From Nocardiopsis alkaliphila YIM 80379 (lineage in GTDB: Bacteria > Actinomycetota > Actinomycetes > Streptosporangiales > Streptosporangiaceae): 47,495 bases of DNA. The position numbers and the translations under genes were made by a program. Below the pieces are notes generated by a model. That model had not been told where the DNA came from, searched no databases, and saw only the letters and a list, made by a program, of their open reading frames with translations. Below are positions 23,928-32,948 of this stretch, piece after piece (the first letter of the stretch is position 1; each line of letters opens with the position of its first letter). The stretch is from positions 1 to 47,495 of the forward strand of contig NZ_ANBD01000063.1 of NCBI RefSeq assembly GCF_000341005.1. The letters are read 5' to 3'.

Positions 23928-24596
23928 GTGTTCTTCTCGATCCACGCTCTGACCGCTCGGGTCCTGATCACACCGGCTCTGCCACGCCCTCGGCTGCGCC
24001 GACTGCTACAGCTCTACGTCGGCCTGTACCTGTTCGGCCTCAGCGGCGCCCTATTGCTCCGCTCCGACCTCGGCGCGACCCCCTGGGACGTGCTGCACCA
24101 GGGTCTGTCCCTGCAGACAGGGCTGTCGATCGGCACGTGGAGCATCATCGTCGGCGCCCTGCTCATGCTGCTCTGGATCCCATTGCGGCAACGAGCCGGC
24201 ATCGGCACGCTGAGCAACGTGGTCGTGGTCGGGATGTCGGTGGACGTCTCACTGTGGTTGCTTCCCACCGTCGACGCCATGGGCTGGCGCGTCCTGCTGT
24301 TGGTGCTGGGTGTCCTGGTCTGCGCGATCGCCACCGGCTGCTACATCGGCGTGGGGCTGGGTCCCGGGCCACGGGACGGACTGATGACCGGCCTGGCCGC
24401 GCGCGGGCTCTCGGTCCGCACGGCCCGCACCCTCATCGAGTCGACCGTGGCACTGTCCGGTTTCCTGCTCGGTGGCACGGTGGGAGTGGGCACCCTGGTG
24501 TTCATGTTGGCCATCGGCCCGCTGGCACAGGTGTTCCTACCACTGATGCGGATGCCGGAGCCGGCTGCGCCCGCCCCCGCCGAGACGGACGTCTGA
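23928..24596 (+). CDS. yczE: YczE/YitT-like membrane protein
   Basis: A 222-residue membrane protein with five or six hydrophobic segments. It has the YczE features LFGLSGALLLRSDLGATPWDV near the start and GVGLGPGPRDGLMTGL in the second half. This family regularly pairs with MocR-type YczR regulators and is thought to be a transporter or membrane component linked to vitamin B6 or amino acids; its activity is not established. GTG 23928 is at the right distance from GAAAGGA, whereas ATG 23922 abuts it; the frame is also open to 23829. The short polar C-terminus is Pro/Ala-rich. Confidence 0.85.
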   Translation: MFFSIHALTARVLITPALPRPRLRRLLQLYVGLYLFGLSGALLLRSDLGATPWDVLHQGLSLQTGLSIGTWSIIVGALLMLLWIPLRQRAGIGTLSNVVVVGMSVDVSLWLLPTVDAMGWRVLLLVLGVLVCAIATGCYIGVGLGPGPRDGLMTGLAARGLSVRTARTLIESTVALSGFLLGGTVGVGTLVFMLAIGPLAQVFLPLMRMPEPAAPAPAETDV

Positions 24597-25023
24597 GAAA
24601 CGTCGCCGCGCCCTCCGGAATCGAGCACCACGACATGAGTTAGGCAGAGAAAAATCCCCCATTACCTCCCATACCTGCACGCAACCGCAAATGCACGTGC
24701 ACACATGAGTGGCAATGGCACCTCTGAGCATGGAAGATGGGGGTCGCGGTAAGGCAAGGGCTGATTTCGGGGAGTTCTTCCGACCGCTCTTTTCGGTTGC
24801 TCGCGCCTGGGCACATAACCGGGATAGAGACACCGACGGGCGAACCGGGGGAAAGAATGGTCCGAACGGCGTCCCGCCCCGAAGGCGGGTCGGGTGGCAG
24901 GCTTGAGAGGGAAAGCGTACACGGGTGTACGTGTGACGGCCCGCGACGGTGCGGGACCTCCCGTGCGGCCCGGGGCACCCACGCCCACCGCGTGAACGTG
25001 ACGACGTGTCGGGGGTGAGCCGC
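24597..25023. other. Long leader or intergenic region before the GH15 gene
   Basis: About 427 bases without a supported gene. It holds a perfect 10-base palindrome TGCACGTGCA (24692-24701), an AT-richer patch around 24640-24670, a small CCCGCC/GGCGGG hairpin near 24872-24890, and the palindrome at 24916-24931. I looked for known riboswitch cores and none fitted convincingly. A long structured leader for the downstream gene is possible. Confidence 0.45.
24916..24931. promoter_or_regulatory. Palindrome upstream of the GH15 gene
   Basis: CGTACAC-GG-GTGTACG is a perfect inverted repeat with 7-base arms about 90 bases before the start codon. It is a candidate repressor site; the partner is unknown. 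Confidence 0.4.
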
Positions 25024-26814
25024 GTGTCCGGCTGGATTGAAGACTACGCAATGATCGGCGACATGCAGACCGCCGTGCTCGTCGGACGTGACGGCTCCAT
25101 CGACTGGGCCTGCCTTCCCGACTTCGACTCGGCCGCCTGTTTCGCGGCCCTTCTGGGCGATGATCAGAACGGACGCTGGAGTCTGCACCCCACAGGCGGC
25201 CAGAACAAGGCCGACCGGCGCCGCTACCGAGGCCACACCCTGATCCTGGAACAGGAGTGGGACACCGACACCGGAACGGTCCGGATCATCGACTTCATGC
25301 CACCGCGCGGTGGCGCCCCCCACATCGTGCGGCTCGTGGAGGGCCTACGCGGCACCGTGGAGATGACCACCAGCCTGCGCATCCGCTTCGACTACGGAAA
25401 CGTCGTCCCCTGGGTGCACCGGGCCGGCACCGAACTGGTCGCCATCGCCGGCCCCGACGCCGTCTGGTTGAGCGGTCCCGTCAACCTCAAAGGACACAAC
25501 TTCACCCACGACGCCACCTTCACCGTCTCCGAAGGTCAACGAGTTCCGTTCGTGTTGACCTGGCACCCCTCTCAGGTCGAGGAATCCGACCACCTGGACG
25601 CCGAGAAGGCCCTCTCCCGCACCGAACGCTTCTGGGAAAGCTGGGTGGGCCAGTGCACCTACGAGGGCCCCTACCGCGAGGCGGTGGTGCGCTCCCTCAT
25701 CGTGCTCAAGGCCCTCACCTATCGGCCCACCGGCGGGATCGTCGCCGCCCCGACCACCTCCCTGCCCGAGGAGATCGGTGGCGTGCGCAACTGGGACTAC
25801 CGGTACTGCTGGTTGCGCGACGCCACCATCGCCCTGGAGGCCCTGATCCGCTCCGGCTACAAGGACGAGGCCCAGGCCTGGCGCGAATGGCTGGTACGGG
25901 CGGTGGCGGGCGAACCCCAACTGATGCAGATCATGTACGGCATCCGCGGCGAGCGACGCCTCACCGAGTGGGAGGCCGACTGGCTGCCCGGCTACGAGAA
26001 CTCCAGCCCGGTGCGAATCGGCAACGCCGCCGTGGGCCAATACCAGCTGGACGTGTACGGCGAGGTCATGGACGTGCTTCACCTGGCCCGCCGGTCCGGC
26101 ATCCGCGGTGGCGACCACGTGTGGGGGCTACAACGCTCCCTGGTCAACTACCTGGAATGGTGCTGGGACGAACCCGACGAGGGTCTGTGGGAGGTGCGCG
26201 GGCCCCGGCAGCACTTCGTGCACTCCAAGGTGATGGCGTGGGTGGCCACCGACCGTGCCGTGCGCAGCATCGAGGAATTCGGCAAGGAGGGTCCCATCGA
26301 ACGGTGGAAGGCCTTGCGCGACACCATCCACACCGAGGTGTGCGAGTACGGCTACGACCCCCAGCGCAACACCTTCACCCAGTACTACGGCAGCAAGGAA
26401 CTGGACGCCGCCCTGCTACTCATCCCCGAGGTCGGTTTCCTGCCCTACGACGACCCCAGGGTGATCGGCACCATCGAGGCGGTACGCAAGGATTTGATGG
26501 TGGACGGTTTCGTGCTGCGGTACCGGACCGACTCGGAGACCTCCGCCGACCAACTGCCCGGTGACGAGGGTGCCTTCCTGGCGTGCAGTTTCTGGTTGGC
26601 CAACGCCCTGTTGTCCATCGGCCGCCAGGAGGAGGCCAAGGATTTGTTCGAACGACTACTGGCGCTGCGCAACGACGTGGGCCTGCTGGCCGAGGAATGG
26701 GACTCCAAGGGAAATCGCCAGGTCGGCAACTTCCCCCAGGCGTTCAGTCACGTGCCCCTGGTGACCACCGCGCTGAACCTGAACGATCGGCAGGGTGGCT
26801 GGCGCGCCGAATGA
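25024..26814 (+). CDS. Glycoside hydrolase family 15 protein (trehalase/glucoamylase type)
   Basis: A 596-residue cytoplasmic enzyme. It begins with a beta-rich domain (IEDYAMIGDMQTAVLVGRDG, then SIDWACLPDFDS), followed by the (alpha/alpha)6 barrel with NWDYRYCWLRDATIALEALI, LPGYENSSPVRIGNAAVGQ and DEGAFLACSFWLANALL, which supply the catalytic glutamates. Close relatives in mycobacteria hydrolyse trehalose, so trehalose or short alpha-glucans are likely substrates. GTG 25024 has GGGGGTGA at a good distance; GTG 25015 is the alternative. No signal peptide. The kinase gene follows on the same strand after 111 bases. Confidence 0.92.
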   Translation: MSGWIEDYAMIGDMQTAVLVGRDGSIDWACLPDFDSAACFAALLGDDQNGRWSLHPTGGQNKADRRRYRGHTLILEQEWDTDTGTVRIIDFMPPRGGAPHIVRLVEGLRGTVEMTTSLRIRFDYGNVVPWVHRAGTELVAIAGPDAVWLSGPVNLKGHNFTHDATFTVSEGQRVPFVLTWHPSQVEESDHLDAEKALSRTERFWESWVGQCTYEGPYREAVVRSLIVLKALTYRPTGGIVAAPTTSLPEEIGGVRNWDYRYCWLRDATIALEALIRSGYKDEAQAWREWLVRAVAGEPQLMQIMYGIRGERRLTEWEADWLPGYENSSPVRIGNAAVGQYQLDVYGEVMDVLHLARRSGIRGGDHVWGLQRSLVNYLEWCWDEPDEGLWEVRGPRQHFVHSKVMAWVATDRAVRSIEEFGKEGPIERWKALRDTIHTEVCEYGYDPQRNTFTQYYGSKELDAALLLIPEVGFLPYDDPRVIGTIEAVRKDLMVDGFVLRYRTDSETSADQLPGDEGAFLACSFWLANALLSIGRQEEAKDLFERLLALRNDVGLLAEEWDSKGNRQVGNFPQAFSHVPLVTTALNLNDRQGGWRAE

Positions 26815-26925
26815 CCTCGCTCCCACGGCCGTCCCGAACACGGTGATGGCGGCGGTTGTACGCTACGGGCCGTACGAACTCGTGTCCGATGAGGGCCGAG
26901 GCGGGTCCGAGCGTTGGGGGCATGG

Positions 26926-28542
26926 TTGGCGGAGGAAAGAGTCCTGGGCGGCCGCTACCGCCTGTTGTCCAAGCTCGGTGTGGGCGCCATGGGCCAGGTC
27001 TGGCGGGCCGTGGACGAGTTGTTGGACCGCCCGGTCGCCGTCAAGCTGACCCGCCCCGGACAGATGGACTCGGCGGAGGTCTCGGCCCGTTTCCACCGCG
27101 AGGCCCGGGTGACCGCGCGCCTGGCCGGGCACCCCAACGTGGTGATCCTGCACGACTTCGGCCGCGACTCCGACCGGCTGGACCCCGAGGGCGTGATCTT
27201 CACCGTGATGGAGTTGGTCCCGGGCCGCCCACTCTCGGAGGTACTCAAGGACGACGGACCGCTGCCGATCACCACTGCCGCGAATCTGGCCTCCCAGACC
27301 GCTGCGGGGTTGAGCGCCGCCCACGCCCTCGGGGTCGTGCACCGCGACGTCAAGCCGGGCAACCTCATGGTCCTGGATGAGGACGGTGAACACTTCGTGA
27401 AGATCCTGGACTTCGGGATCGCCGCGGTGACCGCCGCCCACCAGAACGACCGCATCACCCGTACCGGTCAGGTACTCGGCACCCCTCTGTACATGCCCCC
27501 CGAACAAATACGCGGGGACCAGGTGGACCGAGCCGGCGACCTGTACTCCCTGGGCGCGATCCTGTACCAGATGCTGACCGGGGAACCACCGTTTCGAGGT
27601 GATCGAGCGATCAAGGTGATGCGAATGCACCTGGAGCAGGCGCCACGACCGCCCACGGAAGTGCGCCCGCAGATTCCGGTCCCCCTGGCCGAGCTGGTTC
27701 TTCGCATGTTGGCCAAGGACCCCGGGGACCGGCCCTCCGGCGCCGAGGAGGTTCGTGACCGGTTGGCCCCTTATCTTCCACAACGTCCCTCCGCTCCCCT
27801 GTTCGTACACCCCCGGCCTCAAGGGGAACGACCGAACAGCGGCGAGGGACACCCGGCCCGTCTCGCCGAATTGGTGGAGACGGCCCGGGCCCACGTGGAC
27901 GCGGGCGCGTACGACACCGCGGCCGAGGAACTGCGCACCCTGATACCCCTGCTGGAAACGGTCTACGGCCCCGACCATCCGGACACCCTTCGGGCTCGCC
28001 GTCGTGAGGCGTACGCCATCGGCAAGAGCGGTGACCACACCCGGGCGATCACCGGGTTCGAGACCCTGTTGCCCGACCTGATCCGGGTGCACGGACCGCG
28101 ACACCCCGAGACTCTGGCCGCGCGCTACTACCTGGCCACCAACGCCGGGCGCCTGGGCGACCACACCTTGGCCGCACGCACCCACGAGGCCCTGTTGCCC
28201 GACCTGGTCGCGGTGGAGGGCCCAGACTCCACCAAGGTGCTGACCGCCCGCCTGCACTTGGGCCTAGAGGTCGGCGAGTCCGGTGATCCGGCGCGCGCGG
28301 CCGAATTGTTGGCCGCGTTGATCCCCGACCTGACCCGGCTGCGCGGCGCGGACGCCCCCGTCACCCTGCGCGCCCGTCACCACCAGGCCGCCTATCTGGG
28401 CCACAGTGGCCGCCCTGACGAAGCCGTTCGTCTCTACGAGGAGCTACTGGCCGACCACACACGTATTCACGGCGAAGAGGCCGCGAGCACCCGGGCCATC
28501 CGCGCCGACCTGGACCACTGGCGTTCTTCCCGCGCCACCTGA
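26926..28542 (+). CDS. Soluble Ser/Thr protein kinase with C-terminal TPR-like repeats
   Basis: A 538-residue protein. The N-terminal PknB-type kinase domain (about residues 5-280) has GVGAMGQVWRA (glycine loop), AVKL (ATP lysine), HRDVKPGN (catalytic loop), DFG, and GTPLYMPPEQI (activation end). No membrane segment follows, unlike most actinobacterial receptor kinases. The C-terminal half (about 310-530) has four or five repeats of about 42 residues with GPDHPDTL/GPRHPETL-like turns, typical of the TPR_10/TPR_12 superfamily. The repeats probably bind partners or substrates. The start codon is uncertain: TTG 26926 follows GGGGG; TTG 26914 is in the same frame. The GH15 gene lies directly upstream, possibly in one transcript. 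Confidence 0.9.
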   Translation: MAEERVLGGRYRLLSKLGVGAMGQVWRAVDELLDRPVAVKLTRPGQMDSAEVSARFHREARVTARLAGHPNVVILHDFGRDSDRLDPEGVIFTVMELVPGRPLSEVLKDDGPLPITTAANLASQTAAGLSAAHALGVVHRDVKPGNLMVLDEDGEHFVKILDFGIAAVTAAHQNDRITRTGQVLGTPLYMPPEQIRGDQVDRAGDLYSLGAILYQMLTGEPPFRGDRAIKVMRMHLEQAPRPPTEVRPQIPVPLAELVLRMLAKDPGDRPSGAEEVRDRLAPYLPQRPSAPLFVHPRPQGERPNSGEGHPARLAELVETARAHVDAGAYDTAAEELRTLIPLLETVYGPDHPDTLRARRREAYAIGKSGDHTRAITGFETLLPDLIRVHGPRHPETLAARYYLATNAGRLGDHTLAARTHEALLPDLVAVEGPDSTKVLTARLHLGLEVGESGDPARAAELLAALIPDLTRLRGADAPVTLRARHHQAAYLGHSGRPDEAVRLYEELLADHTRIHGEEAASTRAIRADLDHWRSSRAT

Positions 28543-28785
28543 GGCGGGAAGGACGAGCACAGGGTTTTTCGTTTCCCTACAGGCCATGGCGAATGGTCCC
28601 GGTCCATTCACCTTGGGAGTCCCGCCCTGGGCGTTCCAGGTGGAGGATCCACTGGCGGGCTGGGGGCGGGGCCGACGCGCCCCACCCCGCTCTATTCCGA
28701 CAAGGTCGAAGACACTTCCCCGGGCCCGTGGATCGACGTCTGGAAAGGGACGTGGCCGTCCTCAGTCAGCGCTAGTGTTCTGGCC

Positions 28786-29460
28786 ATGTCAACCAAGGAC
28801 CTCAACGAGATCATGGACAGCGGCTGGGCGAAGGCCTTGGAGCCCGTCGCCCCGCAGATCGCCGCCATGGGCGACTTCCTCCGCCAGGAGGTGGCCGCCG
28901 GTCGCACCTACCTACCCGCGGGCGACAACGTTCTGCGCGCCTTCCAACGGCCCTTCGAGGACGTGCGCGTCCTCATCGTGGGGCAGGACCCCTATCCGAC
29001 CCCGGGCAACGCCGTGGGGCTCAGCTTCTCCGTCGCACCTGACGTGCGTCTGCCCGGCAGCCTGCGCAACATCTACAAGGAGATGAGCGAGGACCTCGGG
29101 ACGCCGATGCCCTCCAACGGCGACCTCACCCCGTGGACCGAGCAGGGAGTGCTTCTGCTCAACAGGGTGCTGACCGTGGCCCCCGGCAAACCCGGCTCAC
29201 ACCGTGGCAAGGGCTGGGAGGCCGTCACCGAGCAGGCCATCCGGGCCTTGGCCGAACGTGACAAGCCGCTCGTGGCCATCTTGTGGGGACGCGACGCGCG
29301 CAACCTACGGCCCCTGATGCCGGGGGTCCCTTGCGTTGAGTCAACGCATCCGAGCCCCATGTCCGCACGTAACGGTTTCTTCGGTTCCAAGCCGTTCAGC
29401 AGGACCAACGCGTTGTTGGCCGAACAAGGCGCCGAACCGGTGAACTGGCGGCTGCCTTAG
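28786..29460 (+). CDS. ung: Uracil-DNA glycosylase
   Basis: A 224-residue family 1 uracil-DNA glycosylase that removes uracil from DNA after cytosine deamination or dUTP incorporation. It has [18 protein letters not shown] with the catalytic Asp, [11 protein letters not shown], and the Leu-loop region [18 protein letters not shown] with the catalytic His. Length is normal. The ATG at 28786 is the first in frame that keeps the family N-terminus. It stands alone, followed by a small hairpin over its stop codon and then the first NACHT gene. Confidence 0.96.
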   Translation: MSTKDLNEIMDSGWAKALEPVAPQIAAMGDFLRQEVAAGRTYLPAGDNVLRAFQRPFEDVRVLIVGQDPYPTPGNAVGLSFSVAPDVRLPGSLRNIYKEMSEDLGTPMPSNGDLTPWTEQGVLLLNRVLTVAPGKPGSHRGKGWEAVTEQAIRALAERDKPLVAILWGRDARNLRPLMPGVPCVESTHPSPMSARNGFFGSKPFSRTNALLAEQGAEPVNWRLP

Positions 29461-29485
29461 GGACTCTCACCCTTCGCGAGTCCTT
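29459..29485 (+). terminator. Weak hairpin over the ung stop codon
   Basis: GGACTC and GAGTCC form a 6-bp stem, extended by a G-T and an A-T pair, around an 11-base loop and followed by TTG. It may partly separate ung from the NACHT gene. Confidence 0.4.
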
Positions 29486-29585
29486 GAACACCATCCCCGA
29501 ACACAGAAGGACCCCCAGGGTTCGGCGCCTCCCCGGTGCCGGGTCCGCCGCGTTCCACCCCTCGAACACGGAAAGGCCGCCTGCC

Positions 29586-32500
29586 ATGGCGAAACGGCTC
29601 AGCTACGAGGACGCCCTGCGGACCCTCGGCGAAAACGACTCCGAAGTCCTGGACCTGGCGGAGAAGCTCGCCGACGGAGGGCTCGGATTGGTGGGTGTGC
29701 CGGACCTGTTCGGGGTGCGAGGCGCGTTGGTGAGCAAGGGTCGCAACGCGCTGGAGGGAATGCGCGACAAGCTCAAGGGCCAGAGCCGACAGTCACGGAC
29801 GGAGAAGATCGAGGCGGCGTATCGGATCCTGACGATCACGTCGTTCTTCGAGGCGGTGGAGGAAGCCTTCGAAGAGGTCGGGACGCCCTTCGGACTGGAC
29901 GAATTGGAGATCACCACCGAAGAGCAGTACATGCTGCTGAGCAAGCATGTGATCACCGGCTCCGGCCCCGGTCCCTCGTATCCGATCACCCACTCCGGTC
30001 GCCGTCGGGGGCCCTCCCTGGCGCCCTTGGAGTCGGGGCGGATGGCCCTCGCGTTCAGTAGGTTCATCTGTGGCCTGGCCGTGGCCGAACGGCACCGGGT
30101 GACCGTGGACTCCCCCGTGATGAAGAAGTTCCGAAGCTCTGTGGAGCGAAGGATGTCCGCACGGCTCCACGAAGGTGTGCTCCGGTTGGGGGCACAGATC
30201 CCCGAATTCGGCATGTGGCTGCACACGGCCGAACACGCACGGACCCGTCAGGAGATCGGCACGGGCCTGTCCGATCTGCACGAACAGCTCTCCCGGATCA
30301 GCTCTCATCGCCCGGTCTCCAGAAGACGTCAGGAGTTGTCCGCCTCCTACCAGGCGGTGCTCGACCGACCCATCCTGCGTTCGGACGACGCTCCGGCGGG
30401 CCTGGCCCTGCCCTCACTTCGTGAGGCCTACATCCCTCCCCGAGGACGGATCACCTTGGCCAGGGAGGGCATCGCCCCGGCGAGCGACGCATGGTGGCGG
30501 GACTTCCCGATCCAGGACGACCTTCAGTCCCTCGTCGCCTCCCTGATCACCCATCCCCGCACCACCGAGTCCCCCATGGTCCTCCTCGGGCATCCGGGCG
30601 CGGGAAAGTCCAAGTTCACCGAGATGCTGGCCGCCCAACTCCCCTCGGAGGACTTCCTGCCCATCCGGGTGGAACTACGCACCGTCAGCCCGAACTCCCC
30701 CCTTCACGTCCAGATCGAAGAGGGATTGCGCGCCGACCTGCACACCTCCGTGTCCTGGCGGGATCTGGCCGACGACGCCGACGGCTCCCTACCGGTGATC
30801 ATCCTGGACGGCTTCGACGAACTCCTCCAGGCCACCGGGGTGGACCGCTCCGACTACCTGGAACGGGTCCAGGAGTTCCAACAGCGCCAAGAGGCGCTGG
30901 GACAGCCGGTGGTCGTCATCGTCACCAGCCGTACCCTGGTGGCCGATCGGACCCGATTCCCGTCACGGACGACGGTGATCCGTCTGGAGCCCTTCGACGA
31001 CGCGCAGATCGAACAGATGCTCGGGGTGTGGAACAAGGCCAACGAAGGTGCCTTCACCACCAAGGGGTTGCTCCCCCTCGAACCCGAGGACCTGCTCCGC
31101 TACCGTGACCTGGCCGAACAGCCGCTGTTGCTGTTGATGCTGCTCATCTACGACGCCCACGACAACGCGCTGCGACGGGCCTCGCAGACCCTCTCCCACG
31201 GTGAGCTCTACGAACGTCTGCTGAGGATGTTCGCCAAGCGTGAGGTGGACAAGCACCGATCCCGCTTGGGGAACAAGGCACGTGGACAAGCCGTGGAGGA
31301 CGAACTGCGCCGCCTGGAAGTGGCCGCCATGGCGATGTTCGCCCGGGGTCGGCAGAGCGTACGCGCCGACGAACTGGACCAGGACCTGGCCGTCCTGATG
31401 CCCGAGGCGGCCGAGCGTCCTCAGGAGGCCGACCTGCACGGAATGATCGCCCCCGCCCACCAGGTCTTGGGCCGCTTCTTCTTCGTGCACGAGGCCCGCG
31501 CGAAGACCACGGACGGAGACGACAGCGCCTTCGAGTTCCTGCACGCCACCTTCGGCGAGTACCTGGTGGCCCGCATGGTGGTCGCGACCCTGGAGGAGTT
31601 GGCGGAGGACCGCAGTCGGGCCACGCGCCGACGAAGCAGGGTGGTCCGGCTGGACGACGGTGAACTTCACGCCCTTTCCTCCTTCGCGGTCTACGCGGGC
31701 CGGGACAAGGTGGTCTCCTTCTTGGAGGAGCTCCTGGGGCGACGTCTGGTGGAGGACCCGGACCTACGGGGCGACCTACGGGATCTGTTGATCGAGCTGT
31801 TCCGTGAGGCGCCCTTTCCCGCACCCAACCGTTCCTTCACCGAATACGAACCCAAGCGTCTGCCCGTCGCCACCCGGGAGGCCTGCTACACGGCGAACCT
31901 GGTCACCTTGATGATCCTGATCGCCGAGGAACCGATTCCGCTTCCGGAGCTCTTCCCCGAGGCGGCGGGGACCTGGCACGCCTGGCGACGCGTGGTGTCC
32001 TTGTGGCGCGCCCTGCCCGCATCCCAATGGTTCGGCATCCTGGACACGGTACGGGTACGCCACCTGGGGTTCTGGGGGAAGGAAGGTTCCCTGACGGTTC
32101 TGGATCGGGAGTCGAGCGCCCCGATCAACGTGGGTGAATGCACGGGTTTCGAGCTGCGCGGCGACACCGACACGACCCCGGCCCTGACCAACCCCTACGA
32201 GATCGAGATCCCGGCGGGAACGGTGGCGCACCGGTTGTTGCGTTCCATGGCGATGCGGGCCAATGGAACCGCCTCCCGCCTGGCACTGATCCTCTCCCCG
32301 TACCTGAAGCACGTCTCCAGCGAACTGGGGACCTGGTACGTGGACTCGGGCGGGGACGAGGAGGTCGCCTGGGTCGTGGCCCACGACGTGCTGCGGCTGC
32401 GGTTGGAAACGCTCGATGGACTGTCCTCGAAGCAGGTCGACGAACGTCTGGCCTGCTACCGGCGGCTGCTCGGCCGTGAGCTGGACGGGGTCACACTGGT

Positions 32501-32789
32501 CACCTTGCGCCAAGCCTTGGAGGACCTGCGTTCGTGGCCCGAACCGAAGCACGGTGAACAACGGCAGGCCTTGGCCCGCATGACCCAGAACGCCCTTCGA
32601 GGAAATGAAACGCCCTCCGTCGAAACGGTCGAGGTCAAGGAACCACTCCGTCGCCTGCGCGGTGAGGTCTTCCAATTCTTGAACCAGGACGCGGAGGAAG
32701 ACGGGTTCAACGCGCAAAAGCCTGATCGACCGACTCCCTTCCGGTATCCACCCCTTCCAGAGATCCGTGGAGGCTCCGCCGACTTCTGA
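29586..32789 (+). CDS. NACHT-domain STAND NTPase, first of a tandem pair
   Basis: A 1067-residue cytoplasmic protein. The N-terminal helical region begins with LSYEDALRTLGENDSEVLDL and resembles the NACHT N-terminal helical (NNH) domains of actinomycetes. A long linker domain to about residue 320 follows. The NACHT NTPase has Walker A GHPGAGKS (335-342), Walker B VIILDGFDELLQ (Asp about 408) and VIVTSRTL (sensor region). The winged-helix/helical part has FEFLHATFGEYLVARMV, a common NACHT motif. The C-terminal about 400 residues are helical, with no LRR, WD40 or classical TPR. No nuclease, TIR or protease domain was recognised. Related bacterial NACHT proteins protect against phage. ATG 29586 follows GGAAAGG; the frame opens at 29484, but that part looks non-coding. 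Confidence 0.9.
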   Translation: MAKRLSYEDALRTLGENDSEVLDLAEKLADGGLGLVGVPDLFGVRGALVSKGRNALEGMRDKLKGQSRQSRTEKIEAAYRILTITSFFEAVEEAFEEVGTPFGLDELEITTEEQYMLLSKHVITGSGPGPSYPITHSGRRRGPSLAPLESGRMALAFSRFICGLAVAERHRVTVDSPVMKKFRSSVERRMSARLHEGVLRLGAQIPEFGMWLHTAEHARTRQEIGTGLSDLHEQLSRISSHRPVSRRRQELSASYQAVLDRPILRSDDAPAGLALPSLREAYIPPRGRITLAREGIAPASDAWWRDFPIQDDLQSLVASLITHPRTTESPMVLLGHPGAGKSKFTEMLAAQLPSEDFLPIRVELRTVSPNSPLHVQIEEGLRADLHTSVSWRDLADDADGSLPVIILDGFDELLQATGVDRSDYLERVQEFQQRQEALGQPVVVIVTSRTLVADRTRFPSRTTVIRLEPFDDAQIEQMLGVWNKANEGAFTTKGLLPLEPEDLLRYRDLAEQPLLLLMLLIYDAHDNALRRASQTLSHGELYERLLRMFAKREVDKHRSRLGNKARGQAVEDELRRLEVAAMAMFARGRQSVRADELDQDLAVLMPEAAERPQEADLHGMIAPAHQVLGRFFFVHEARAKTTDGDDSAFEFLHATFGEYLVARMVVATLEELAEDRSRATRRRSRVVRLDDGELHALSSFAVYAGRDKVVSFLEELLGRRLVEDPDLRGDLRDLLIELFREAPFPAPNRSFTEYEPKRLPVATREACYTANLVTLMILIAEEPIPLPELFPEAAGTWHAWRRVVSLWRALPASQWFGILDTVRVRHLGFWGKEGSLTVLDRESSAPINVGECTGFELRGDTDTTPALTNPYEIEIPAGTVAHRLLRSMAMRANGTASRLALILSPYLKHVSSELGTWYVDSGGDEEVAWVVAHDVLRLRLETLDGLSSKQVDERLACYRRLLGRELDGVTLVTLRQALEDLRSWPEPKHGEQRQALARMTQNALRGNETPSVETVEVKEPLRRLRGEVFQFLNQDAEEDGFNAQKPDRPTPFRYPPLPEIRGGSADF

Positions 32790-32948
32790 TCACCCACGGC
32801 GCGTCGTCCACAGGACCCGTGACCCCCTTCTGTGTCCGCTTTCGTTCACTTAGAGTGATCAGTAGTCCGCCCGTCCGTTCATCCCCGTCCATCCCCGGCT
32901 CCGCTCTGGCCCCTCATCCAGAAGAGAAGACGGAAAGGCCACCCCCTG
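32790..32948. promoter_or_regulatory. Gap and leader between the two NACHT genes
   Basis: 159 bases. The patch 32840-32870 is AT-richer and contains TCACT-TAG-AGTGA (32846-32858), a perfect 5-base-arm repeat that may be an operator. The last part, GACGGAAAGGCC before the start codon, closely resembles ACACGGAAAGGCC before the first NACHT gene. A separate promoter for the second gene is likely. Confidence 0.45.

Noticed and set aside
24781-24960. Possible riboswitch (c-di-AMP or c-di-GMP type) before the GH15 gene
   Set aside because: Some GGGGGA and GAACC runs recall known aptamers, but I could not fit the full set of paired regions to any class.
29484-29585. N-terminal extension of the first NACHT protein
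   Set aside because: It covers the ung terminator and the ribosome site. The paralogue begins at the equivalent MA(K/Q) residue.
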